Positions 23,617 through 34,220 of a DNA stretch of 64,000 nt are shown piece after piece. Origin of the DNA: Medicago truncatula (taxonomy: Eukaryota > Streptophyta > Magnoliopsida > Fabales > Fabaceae). Below the pieces are notes generated by a model. That model worked only from the letters and a program-made list of their open reading frames with translations. It was not told the origin of the DNA and ran no database searches. Made by a program: the position numbers and the translations under genes. The stretch spans positions 41,272,494 through 41,336,493 of the forward strand of contig NC_053045.1 of NCBI RefSeq assembly GCF_003473485.1. Reading direction: 5' to 3'. Within the stretch, counting starts at the first letter, position 1; each line of letters begins with the position of its first letter.

Positions 23617-26209
23617 ATGAGGAAGCCTAGCTGTGATATCAAATTAGACAAGAACAAAGGAACTTGGACCAAACAAGAAGACCAAAAACTCATAGACTAT
23701 ATAAACAAACATGGTGAGGTTTGTTGGAGTACACTACCTCAAGCTGCAGGTATATATTTATTTGTATGATGGAACTATATATTTGAAACAACATCCCATG
23801 AATTCACAATGTAACCTGACCACATGACATTAAATAATTTGGTTTGATGTATTTGATTAGGTTTACTTCGGCATGGTAAAAGTTGTAGGCTGAGATGGAT
23901 GAACTATCTACGACCAGACCTTAAAAGAGGCAACTTTGCTGAAGATGAAGAAAATCTCATCATCAAGCTTCATGCACTTCTAGGCAATCGGTACAAATTT
24001 AACTATGATTATGTGCCATGAATCTTTTTTCTTTGAGGGAATTATGTACCATGAATCTAACTTTATTAGATGCGCTTTTGATAACACACAAACAGTTCAA
24101 CAGTATTTTTTTTTTTACATATTTAAATGCTATAACGTACTGCATCCATTGTACTAAAAAGTTGAATCAACAAAATTTTAAACTGCATACATCAATTTTT
24201 GTTCACTCTAAATAAATCAACTTTTGTTGATTCAATTTTTTTATATATATATAAATTTCAAGGTAGTACATAGTATAGAACATACTTGTATGATCACAAT
24301 AATTTAGATACACCATTTAGACACATTCACACAAACATAAATATCATTTAATTTTTGGCTTAATTGTACTTTTGGACCCATATATTTCCAAAAGTTGCGG
24401 TTATGACCCCCTAACTAATTTAAATACAAAACAGCCCCCTATGTTTTGATTTTTTGGCAGTTTTGGACCCCCAGTCCATTAGTGAGGTGCCACGTGGCCC
24501 CCTAAATAATACACGTGGCACCTCACTAATGGACCGGGAGTCCAAAACTACCAAAGAATCAAAACATAGGGGGCTGTTTTGTATTTAAATTAGTTAGGGG
24601 GCCAGAACCGCAACTTTTAGAAAGATAGGGGTCCAAAAGTGCAATTAAGCCTTAATTTTTTTAAAGAATTACATGATTTAATTCTAAACATGTGTGTGCC
24701 TATATAATTGTGACCATGCAAGACTTCCTCCCAGAGTATTTTCATCATAAAATTGATGAATTGCAATGTGGTACTTTTTGAATGGATGAAAAGTTGTAGG
24801 TTCTGTATTTGCCGAGGGAAAAATGATAAAAAAAATTCAATCACATGTATTGATACGGAAGTGTGAAAAAAAGTCTCGCATTAAACGGAAAAATGGATGT
24901 TCAATACAATATAAGTAAGATGAATATACTCAATAGTTTAAGGGTTTAAGTGAAAATGTGATGTCCAAATATAAGTGAGTCGGTTAAAACATTGATGTGA
25001 TACCATTTTTGGATCATGAAGGAGTTTGAGAGATCAATGGATCGATACGTTGAGCTTTGAGCAACCACAAAAGCTGAATTAGACACCACATCTTCCACTA
25101 GAACCTTAAGTCATTCGGTATATGTGGTGTCTCCATATCTTTCGATCCTGGATCATTGTCATTGTTTTTTCGGACTCTCCCCAAACTTTTCTACATATGG
25201 TGTCAAAGCCACGAAATTCCGCTTGGTGTGAGAACATGAGTGGGATCCTAGTGTCACTCATCGAGTCTAGTGTTGTGGGTGACTCACACTTGAGGTGAGA
25301 TTGTTGAAATTCAAGTGTGAGCGTGATTCCCACATCAACTAGGAATGGAGAGAATGTTGAATATATATGAGAGGATATTCATATACCTAATTTCTTGAGG
25401 TTTTAGGTTGAGATGTGGTGTCAAATTCCACTCTTGTGGTTGCTTAAAGCTCAACATGATGATCTCTCGGACTCCTTCATAACCTAATTGTGGTATCAGA
25501 GACAATGATTTGATTGACTCCTTGTACCGATCAAGTCATTCTAACCAAGGTGTTCAAGCAGCGTATCCAATTGATGGAGTACAACGACGATGCAAGTAAA
25601 CATGGATGAAAAAACTTCAAGTTGAGGGGTGCGTACCCAACTTAGTGATGAATTCACACTTTAGGGAGAGATTGTTGGTATATCAAGAAAAGTCACATGT
25701 TAGATGAAAAATGAATGTTGAACACTTCATAAGTGAAAGATCATATATCTACTGTCTTAAAGTTTGGAGTGGCTGTGTGTGGTCACTCTAATACGGAGTT
25801 CTTACTTGTTAGTTAGTGATAACTGTACTCTCTTTATACATATTTCGCTTATATAATGATTATTAATTCTTGAATATGATTCATGTATAGGTGGTCACTA
25901 ATTGCTGGGAGGTTGCCTGGACGTACGGATAATGAAGTTAAGAACTTTTGGAACTCTCATATAAGAAAAAAATTGATTAAGAAGGGTATTGATCCAAATA
26001 ATCACGGTTTAAACCACAAAATCCCTCCCCTTCAAAACCCAATCATGTCTAATAGTTCAAAATCTTTTGGCTTGAAAGACATTATTAGTAAGAATAGGAC
26101 AAGTAAAACCCATGTTGACAATTATGGTGAAGTAATCTCAAATGCTGCAAAAGGCAAGGATGACTCGTATGCCCAATTGTTGGATTTAAACCTTGATCTC
26201 TCACTATGA
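23617..26209 (+). CDS. R2R3-MYB transcription factor, subgroup-4-like repressor
   Basis: Nuclear DNA-binding protein, probably a repressor of phenylpropanoid or flavonoid genes. Exons 23617-23749, 23861-23990 and 25891-26209 splice in frame (GT..AG) to 193 residues, with intron positions typical of R2R3-MYBs. R2 (about 14-64) has W17, W37 and W57; R3 (about 67-115) includes the usual [20 protein letters not shown]. After R3 a C1-like [11 protein letters not shown] precedes a short C-terminus that ends in the EAR motif LNLDLSL, both hallmarks of subgroup 4. Oddities: residue 49 is His where most R2R3-MYBs have Cys (LLRHGKSC), and in the bHLH-contact motif the acidic residue is Asn76 (ENLIIK). 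The protein is short for the group (often 220-280). Intron 2 is 1.9 kb and full of transposon sequence. The start MRKPSC is preceded by a plausible promoter. Confidence 0.88.
24357..24651. mobile_element. fold-back MITE with 9-bp target duplication (MULE-type) in MYB intron 2
   Basis: The 295-bp element starts ggcttaattgtacttttgga and ends with its near-perfect reverse complement, tccaaaagtgcaattaagcc; nearly the whole length is self-complementary. A perfect 9-bp duplication, ttaattttt, flanks it (24348-24356 and 24652-24660). Nine-bp duplications and long TIRs are typical of Mutator-like elements. It lies between splice sites and should be removed with the intron. Confidence 0.88.
24980..25760. 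mobile_element. Copia-like LTR/PBS fragments in inverted arrangement (MYB intron 2)
   Basis: At 25492-25502 tggtatcagag matches the initiator-tRNA-Met primer-binding site used by Ty1/Copia elements, and it follows LTR-like sequence (ttgttgaaattcaagtgtga, near 25300). A diverged copy of the same LTR end lies inverted at about 25000-25130 (compare gttgagctttgagcaaccac with gtggttgcttaaagctcaac near 25440). No pol domain is seen. It is a rearranged remnant. Confidence 0.5.
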
Positions 26210-26469
26210 ACACTCCTTCACCATCACCTATAGTTGTATTGCTGAAAACAATAATTGATCGTGAATTTAAATCATTGATCAAACTTCATTTTGTTTCCCC
26301 TTCATAATAGACATCATTTTTTTTAGATTAAGATCATGCATGGGATGTGGGTTTATTTTTTTAACGAAGGGACGTGAGTATGTTGTAACCAAATTTCATG
26401 TTTAATAAAATTGTGATCCCTTTCCTAACAAATAAACCTTACGGTCCCTCTTACTGAGATATCTATGTG

Positions 26470-27010
26470 GTTGATTCCACCTTGTTCAAACAAGTAGTAG
26501 GATCCTTATGATACTTATGCAACAACAAACCTAATATCTACTACACGGTAGGAATGATAACCAACTTTATGAATGACTCCATCCATGAAGCCACATCTAT
26601 TTGTTGTAAAACGAATACCGAGATATGTGAAAGGAACAAACATATATGGATTATGGTTTCATGTGCAAATAGATGAGAAGCAAAAGGAATTTTATAGGAT
26701 ATCCAAACTCATATTAGTTTGGAGATAAGATATATAGAAGGAACACTTTTGGTTACTTGTTTGAGCTTCAAGGAGCATCAATCTCTTGGTGTTCTAAGAA
26801 ACAACAAGTTACAACTTTATCATCTTGTGAAACCGAGTACATAGTAAGCTCATATGCAGCATGTCAAGCAATTTGGTTGGATTCATTATTAAAGGAGCTA
26901 AATTGTGAAGTAAATAATGCTATATTTCTCGCTGAATCTCTCTATCATTTGGTTGTTGTGCTAACACTTGCTCAATATAAATTTAATTTCTACTATTCAT
27001 TTTCAATATA
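26470..27010 (+). mobile_element. Ty1/Copia reverse transcriptase-RNase H remnant
   Basis: In plus frames the sequence reads FKQVVGSLRYLCNNKPNIYY (near 26487-26545), the usual end of Copia RT, and later GASISWCSKKQQVTTLSSCE then TEYIVSSYAACQAIWLDSLL (near 26770-26900), the Copia RNase H signature. The parts are separated by a decayed segment with stops. There are no LTRs close by. It is a dead fragment just downstream of the MYB gene. Confidence 0.8.
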
Positions 27011-29059
27011 AACAAAACATCATATTCAACAAAAACAAAGTTTCTTGCTTCAACAATTCCGGCCACTTTCACTTCCTTTTAAAGGAGCGTAATACAAATT
27101 TAAACAGTCGTGTAATAACTAATAACACTCACAACACTGAGGTTTTTTGCTTAGGAAGTTGAAAGGTATTAATGTTATTTATATATTTTACTCTATTTAA
27201 TAGTGGATATGGATATCTGCGGGTACATATACCATTAAATCTGCATCCGTATCCATTAATTAGTAGGTAGTTAAAATATCCGTTTATTTTATCCATAGAT
27301 GTCTATTAAGGTATCTATTTCGTGTCCATAACGGATTTTATCCGCGGATATCCACGGATGTGGATTTTTTTCTTCCGGTATAACTCATCTTTTGTACACC
27401 CCTAATTATATGCATGTCTAATTAAGATAGGATAACACGTGAATTTGAGTTGGCATATTGTAATTGTTTGTTAGGCTCTCTCTTTACCTAGAGGCTGACA
27501 AATATATAGCATTTTAAATTTGCAGTTGCCGTTTATGGTATCTATGATAAACTAATATTCACTAAAATAAAAAATAAATAGTTTCGTTTAATTAAATAAG
27601 ATATACGGCAACAAATAATGTAGGAACACATGATATTTCCTATGCTGTTTTTGTTATTTCTTTTGAAATATCTAATGGAAATTGCACTTAAAAAATTTCT
27701 CTGAAAAATTCTATAGTGAAGTCATGAGAATGATTTTTCTGGTGAAATTAACACTATATCATCAAAATTGATTGTTGCGAGGAACACCCCACTGTTTGTA
27801 CAGTGGCATCAAAAGTTCAGTCCCATAGTATCATCAATTCATCAGATTAACAAGAATATACTTAATATAATTTTATCCTACCTTGTTTTAAGTGTAACAC
27901 CTCACAAAGTGTAACACTTAAGACTATCACATGATATCAGCAACTCTGTTTGCATGTTAAAGATGTCAACGATAAAATAGTACATGTAAGTCCAAGATGT
28001 TGTAAGCATTACTAGATGAATTACTATTGATCATTAATCAGTAATCAACAATTTAAAAATGAATCAAACATTAAGATTAAAATTAATTTTTTTAAAAAAG
28101 TCAGTATCATGACTGCGAAGCTCCCATCTTACAAACGCCTTTGTGATTGTGAAGCTTCAATTGCATAACATTTTCGCCTTGCAATTCCTCATTGTGCTTC
28201 GTTTTTATAATTTCTATACATCGTTCTTCCATAAAAAATTAAAAAAAAATGATGTTCATTGGAATGGCCTATTGTTATATGTAATTTCGAACATGAAATA
28301 CAATGTGCATCGATTGTAGATATAATGAAGTCCACGACATGGGTTGGTTTGATATTGACATGAAACCTTAGAGTGTGCTTAATCTTAGGTTTGGTTCTTC
28401 CCAATATCAATTTAGATGTGCTAATTTAGTGTCCTACGCAAAAATAAAAATAAAAATAAAAATAAAAAACCACGAGCTCCGACATTAACAATATCGTGCA
28501 TGGTAGAGACGGCAAGGGGTGACCTCTCCACTATGCATGTCCTATATTTCATATTTGTTATACTGGTCAATTTTGTTTTTCTTTGGCCTTTTTCAATTGG
28601 AAACTATTTAAAAGATTGGAATCTAAAAACACCTTCGTTATTAAAGTAAAGATCCAAAAGCACAAAAGTAAGTGGGTGGGGGTTGTGAAAGAAGAAAGGT
28701 TGTAAGTGTCACCTATTAATTATTGGCTTCATCACTACCACACCTATTATTGACTTGACTTCTACTTCATCAAATAATCTCAATTGCAATGCTATGTCCT
28801 GCAAACGCCGAAGATGTTAAAGAGAGATACTTTGAAAACATAATTAAGAATAAGGGCTTCACAAATTAGAGTGAGAAAGATGGAGAAGAAGAATATTGGA
28901 AGATACATTTTTTTCATTTCTAAAAATAATCGTACATCTAAATGATTAAAAATCACAAAATTTCCTCGCTCTAAGAAATTAATTATACTTTTGATTTTCT
29001 TTGTTTTGGTTAGAAAGCTAAAGGAAAAAGAATCAAAAAGAAAGCATGAAAACAAAAAG
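27011..29059. other. intergenic, no gene recognised
   Basis: AT-rich. A short ataaaa-type pentamer/hexamer repeat lies at 28438-28467. A segment at 27190-27370 has repeated ggatatgg/tatccg-like words (gatatctgcgggtacat and ttatccgcggatatccacgg), giving a small palindromic patch. Short frames at 28189-28410 and 28792-29055 have no family I recognise. Confidence 0.4.
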
Positions 29060-29830
29060 AAAGACTACAATCTACGGAACCAAGTTTATATCGAATCTAC
29101 AAAGAGGAGGTCCGATAAGTTTGACTGAGAAAATATATAGATCAAAATCTTCGAGGTTGAAGAATCATCAAGATTTGTTAAGAAGTCAATACATCTATTA
29201 CCTTCATGGAGTGTGTGACCAATGGTAACTAACAAGTCAAGATTGAAGATGTCCTTGGTGTATTGAATAAAAGTAGCATATTTGCGGTATCTAGGAGTTG
29301 GCTCCTTTGAGATATTAACACAAAAGAGAGAATATGCATAGCAAATAAAATCTTGGCAGTCCACCTCCCTAGCGAATATAAGTCATTGGTGAATAACATG
29401 AAGCTCGACCAAAAGGTTATCAGTTTCGCCAACAAAGAAACTTGAAACATCTGAAATCCAAGACCCATAATGATATCGTAGTAAACCTCCATGGTCAGCT
29501 CTGAAAGAATTACCAAGATAAATGCCATCTACATTGATGATTGTGCAAACATGATTAGAATAGTTTCACTGAACTCAACTCTCTTAAATATTAGTGGCCG
29601 ATGAAATAGGAAAGCAAGTTTGAAGAGTGTGAGAAAGATTGTGAGCTTCCATGGTGAGATGGTAAATTGAGATTGGAGCATTAAAATGATAAGAAGAGTT
29701 TCGATTTCTTCAAGACCACATTAGACCAGAGACTCCTGATTCAGTCGGGACGATTATGATATTCAATTCTTTGAGAACATTCCACGAGCTTCCATTGTTT
29801 GATCTTTTGAGAGAAGTATTTTAAAATTTT
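29060..29830 (-). mobile_element. LINE RNase H-like remnant
   Basis: Minus-strand frames give NVDGIYLGNSFRADHGGLLR (near 29500-29560), YHYGSWISDVSSFFVGETDN, then LVTIGHTLHEGNRCIDFLTN (29150-29230). This is the RVT_3 RNase H layout with the terminal H..REGN.CADF.A motif. An in-frame stop and a frame shift break it. Decayed sequence upstream to about 29830 may be the preceding LINE segment. Confidence 0.65.
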
Positions 29831-31362
29831 AATAGTTAATATCTTATTTGTGATTTAATCTATTATAAGGTAATTTAAATATTGTTATTTTAATTTTTGT
29901 TTAAAATAATTTTTCAATAATCTTAATTGTGAATTCTGTGAAAAAACCCTTAATTATGAGTAATTTTTTATTTTTTGAAGAAGTCAGATGCAATATATTA
30001 AAGACGGAAAGCTCATATCATGCCACAATGAATCGAGTTATATTTTGTTGGAATTCTCTTGTTTGGAGTTCTTCATGCTAGTAACGAGACTTTGAGGGTA
30101 CACCTTTATTCCAAGTAATGTCTGGATGAAAATCACGATCATGCTAATTACTATGAGTTAGAATATGATAACACCTTTGATCGAGTAACCAATATCAGGA
30201 TTATATTTCCAAATCCATTTGTCAGTAACATTATCCTGCACAACAAAGCTATCTAACAGTGAAATACATTCAACTACCAACTCCTTCCCCAAGCAAAAAG
30301 TATCCTCCCTCCACTTTCAATATAGACCCTCTGACCCCCAACCTTCCCTCCTTATCTCATCTACATAAATACTATTACTAAAACTTAACTAAAAGAGACG
30401 ATTAAACTTGAAGCGCAAAGAACCTCATTCTATGCGAGGATCATTCCAAATATAAGTGCTTTCACCATTCCCCACTTAATATAATATTCTATATACTACA
30501 TTACATGAACTAAAAAAGTGATTGGTATATTATTTTTAAATAATTTAGTGGCTAGAAATAACTTCGTTAAAGAAATAATATATTAATCTTGAGTGATAAC
30601 ATAATAACAATTAAAAATTACATTTGAACAGAGTAATTAATACTAAATAATTAAAAAGTTAAAAGTGACATTCATTTGAGATAGTTTTTTTTATCACTTT
30701 TGTAGGACGGAAAAATAATTAAATTTAATAATATTGATTTTACAAATTTATCCTCAAGTATTTGTTTACTAGAATTTACCTTCGACCATAGATAATTAGT
30801 TTATATCCTTTTTATAATGTTTATTATTCTTTTTTTAACAAATATACTTATTATTCTTGTTTATAGAAAAATATGTAGTAACTATAAGTATATTGATAAA
30901 TAAATAAATAAATAATTGACGAACCTAAAATTTTTAAAAATATCTTATGAAAAAGAACAAAAATACATTACTCAAAGGTGTCATGTATGTATGCATGTAT
31001 GTAAGCACTTAGATATTAAAAATTCACGTGGTAGGCCACATAAAATGTCTTTGTCCACATCCCTAAAACCAAGTTTTTTAGTCTTGATTAGCCTCCAAGA
31101 GACCACACTACCATTAATAATAATAGAATGAAAATTTTGGTCCTCAGAAAAAGAAAAAGAAAGCGCAACAGCTTATCACAAGTGTGTACAATTTTTGTAT
31201 TTTTTAGACATATCAACCTCAAACTCACGAGTCTTGACTTTTCTACTACCAAAAGTCATGCAATAAAGTTACACAATACTAGTAAGGAAATACCATATAT
31301 ACTATAGTCCCAAACCAAAATTTAATCTCACTCATCTCATTAAGCTAAGTTTAGAAATCAAA
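29831..31362. other. intergenic and upstream region of the first LRR gene
   Basis: No gene recognised. A TATA-like tatata occurs at 31296-31301, about 65 bp before the LRR start codon, and is a candidate core promoter. Short cgtatg/catgtatg repeats lie near 30985-31000. Confidence 0.4.
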
Positions 31363-32745
31363 ATGAGAAAAACCAAGTCCCTTTCCTTTTCATTCTTAGC
31401 AATAACATGCTTTTTTTTGCTTCACTCTCAATCCATAATTCAAGCCCTAGAGCATATAGCAACTTCAGAATATGAAGCACTAGGCCTAGCAACAGAACCA
31501 AAAAGAGAAACACTAGAAATCATCATCGGTGGCGGTGGCGGCGGCTCTGCCCCTGCTCCTTCCCCTGAATCTAGCTGCCCTCCTCCTCCACCTCCGCCGT
31601 GCCCTCCTACCCTTAGCCGATTAGATAGAGCCCGGCGCGTACTTCTCAAATTCAAAAGCAACATCTATGATCCAACTGGGTACACTAGCAACTGGAATGA
31701 AAACACAGACACTTGTAACTTCCATGGAATTCTTTGTGGCATATTCCCAAATACAAATGACCGAGCAGTTGCTGGATTAGACTTCAACCAGAAAAAATTC
31801 CAAGGTAAAAACTGTGACACTATACCCTTAAAAGGTATCTTAGACCAAATAGAAGAGTTAACATTCTTCCACGTAAATTCCAACAGTTTCTATGGTTCAA
31901 TACCAAAAGAAATCACGAACTATAAATATTTCTACGAACTTGACCTCAGTAACAACAAACTTGTAGGAGAATTTCCAAAAGAAGTTCTTGATTCTAAACA
32001 ACTAGTTTTTCTAGACCTCAGGTTTAATCAACTCACCGGTTCAGTTCCATCGCAGTTATTTAAAAAAGATCTTGACGTAATTTTCATAAACAACAACAAG
32101 TTCAGTCAATGTTTACCTGAGAATTTTGGGTCCACCCCAGCAAGGTACCTAACTTTTGCACACAATAATTTCGTGGGAGAAATTCCTAGAAGTATTGGTA
32201 ACGCTAATAAAACATTAACTGAAGTGCTTTTTCTAGGGAATAAATTTGAAGGTTGTTTACCATATGAAATTGGGTATCTTAAAAAAGCAACAGTTTTTGA
32301 TGTGAGTCAAAACTCTTTAACTGGTCCTATTCCAGCTTCATTTGGTTGTTTGGAAAAGATTCAGTTTCTGAATTTGGCACATAACAAATTCTATGGTACT
32401 GTTCCTGAGAGTGTTTGTGTTTTATCTGGGATAAAAAATAATGGGAATTTGTCTTTAGCGGGTAATTATTTTACTAAACTTGAACCAGCATGCTGGAGTT
32501 TATTGAAGTCTAAGATATTGGATGTTAGTAATAATTGTATCCCTGGACTTCCAAATCAAAGATCAAAACAAGAGTGTTATGAGTTTCAATGTAAGATAAA
32601 GCCTTGTTCAAATCCTCAAAGTTTGAGTTATGTTCCTTGCAAGCCACATTGGGGGAACAAACAAAACAATGCCCCTGCTTCTCAAGAAATGGCTACTGAG
32701 CCTGTTACTTACAAGTCTCTCAATCCACATCGGTTGAGACCTTGA
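31363..32745 (+). CDS. secreted leucine-rich-repeat protein, At4g06744/LRX-like
   Basis: Intronless 460-residue protein predicted to enter the secretory pathway and reside in the cell wall. Residues 1-29 form a signal peptide (hydrophobic SFSFLAITCFFLLHS core). A Gly-rich run (GGGGGG, about 57) and a Pro-rich hinge with a run of seven prolines (about 73) follow. An LRR N-cap with paired cysteines (DTCNFHGILCG) leads into about ten plant-type LRRs (ELDLSNNKLVGEFPKEV, FLDLRFNQLTGSVPSQLF, GCLPYEIGYLKKATVFDVSQ) and a Cys-rich C-cap. There is no kinase, membrane segment or extensin Ser-Pro4 tail, so it is the LRR module of the LRX group without the wall-anchoring domain. In LRX proteins this module binds RALF peptides; whether this one does is unknown. 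A diverged paralogue lies 10 kb downstream. Confidence 0.88.
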   Translation: MRKTKSLSFSFLAITCFFLLHSQSIIQALEHIATSEYEALGLATEPKRETLEIIIGGGGGGSAPAPSPESSCPPPPPPPCPPTLSRLDRARRVLLKFKSNIYDPTGYTSNWNENTDTCNFHGILCGIFPNTNDRAVAGLDFNQKKFQGKNCDTIPLKGILDQIEELTFFHVNSNSFYGSIPKEITNYKYFYELDLSNNKLVGEFPKEVLDSKQLVFLDLRFNQLTGSVPSQLFKKDLDVIFINNNKFSQCLPENFGSTPARYLTFAHNNFVGEIPRSIGNANKTLTEVLFLGNKFEGCLPYEIGYLKKATVFDVSQNSLTGPIPASFGCLEKIQFLNLAHNKFYGTVPESVCVLSGIKNNGNLSLAGNYFTKLEPACWSLLKSKILDVSNNCIPGLPNQRSKQECYEFQCKIKPCSNPQSLSYVPCKPHWGNKQNNAPASQEMATEPVTYKSLNPHRLRP

Positions 32746-33714
32746 TCAAGTGGTTTTCGATCGGGTGATTCGTCGTCTACATTGCACTGATACTTCAAAT
32801 CGAAGATGTGTCAAGTGTTGTTGACACAGACACAAAGTCGACGAGTATGGTTACATTAAGTTGTATTTATGTTTATAAATTATTACTCATCTCTAATATT
32901 TGTGTCGGTGTCATTACTTCATAAGGTATTGTTAATGTACCATTGTTTGTTGAGTTTCAGTAAATAAGATATTTATTTTTATATCATAGAATTATGTTAA
33001 TTTTATATTTGTGTATGTTCATGAATAAAACACTTGTTATCCAATTTGGCACCATTGACTTTTCAACAGTTTGGGAGAGGTGGATGAGCAGTGCCAAAAT
33101 TTAAAAATGAAAGTATATTTGTTTTGGTTTAGGTAGATGACAATTTAAGCAGATGATGATTGAGCATTTTCTAGCTTGAGAATAATAACCAAAGATGCCC
33201 TGTAGCATGTAGGGTGTACTTCATTGTATTTATTAGTATATTAAAGAAGAATAAGGTTTTGTTTTGTTTTTTAACTAAAAAAATTAGAGTTTAGTTGAGA
33301 CATTGGTTTCACGCATTTTCTTGTTGGAACAAAATTTGAGCATCCGTATTAGTCAGTCAAGTTTGATTAAAATATGTACTTTCTGTGTTTTAAAATTGAC
33401 TTAGTTGACTGTTTTATACAAGTTAATTTATAATTGAGTTTGGATAAATGAAAATAATTTTTGTTTGAATACAATCATGTAAAAGTGAATTGAACTATAT
33501 ATTTGTGTGCAAAAATTAATTATCGAATAAAAAATTACAAATCCTACCTTCAAGTAGAATTAATTCTAGAGGCAAAATTACTTATACTCAAAAGCCACCA
33601 AATATGTCATAATCAAATTTTCACCTTCAAAACCAATTTGACCCTCCTAGAAATGGAATCAAACATTTAAGAAAAAGAAGAGAGACAATAACAATTGAGA
33701 GTGAGAGCATTTAG
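32746..33714. other. 3' flank of the first LRR gene, nothing recognised
   Basis: Probable 3' UTR followed by AT-rich sequence without features I can support. Confidence 0.45.
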
Positions 33715-34220
33715 AGAGGAGACATAGATGTTGATACATAGAGAATATATGCCTTGTATATTTCTCCTATCTCGATTTCATCTATTCTTTCTCCCCTCTA
33801 TCCTCTCTCTCATGTCTACCCTTTCTTCTCCTATCTCCTGGTTATATTTCACCCTCTCTTTGAGAAGGAGATATGTGAGAGAGATATATGATAAATATTA
33901 TCTCTCTCAGATATCCCCACCATTTCTTTTCTTTTTATCTTATCTAACATCTCTCATCTGATTCTCTCTACTTTGTCTCTTCAATATATTCTCTCCTCCA
34001 GCAAAGAGAGAAAGAATAGAGAGATGAAAGACGACAGAGAGAGGATAGAGAGAACCTATGACAAAGAGAGAGTAGGGGAGAAGAGAATATAGCAAAAGGA
34101 GATGAGAGAAAGAGATAGAAATTAGAAGTTACAGGGGAGAAAGAGATAAGATATGGTAGTGAGAAGAGAAAAAAAGATGAGGGAGATCATATAATGTAGT
34201 GAAGAGTGACCATAAGAAGA
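33715..34220. repeat. CT-rich then GA-rich low-complexity tract
   Basis: From about 33760 to 34000 the plus strand is strongly pyrimidine-biased (ctctct, ttctcctatctc), and from about 34000 to 34190 strongly purine-biased (agagagag, ggagaaagag). The halves are roughly complementary, so the region could form an imperfect hairpin or purine/pyrimidine triplexes. No convincing coding sequence. Confidence 0.7.

Noticed and set aside
23991..25890. Possibility that the MYB gene is split and non-functional because of its large, repeat-filled intron
   Set aside because: Donor and acceptor are intact, phases match, and the protein reads through both MYB repeats to the EAR motif.
31440..31883. Minus-strand frames opposite the first LRR gene
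   Set aside because: Shadow frames; the Gly/Pro run arises from the complementary strand of the Gly/Pro hinge.
31363..32745. LRR receptor kinase
   Set aside because: No transmembrane segment or kinase domain follows the LRRs; the frame ends cleanly with a C-cap.
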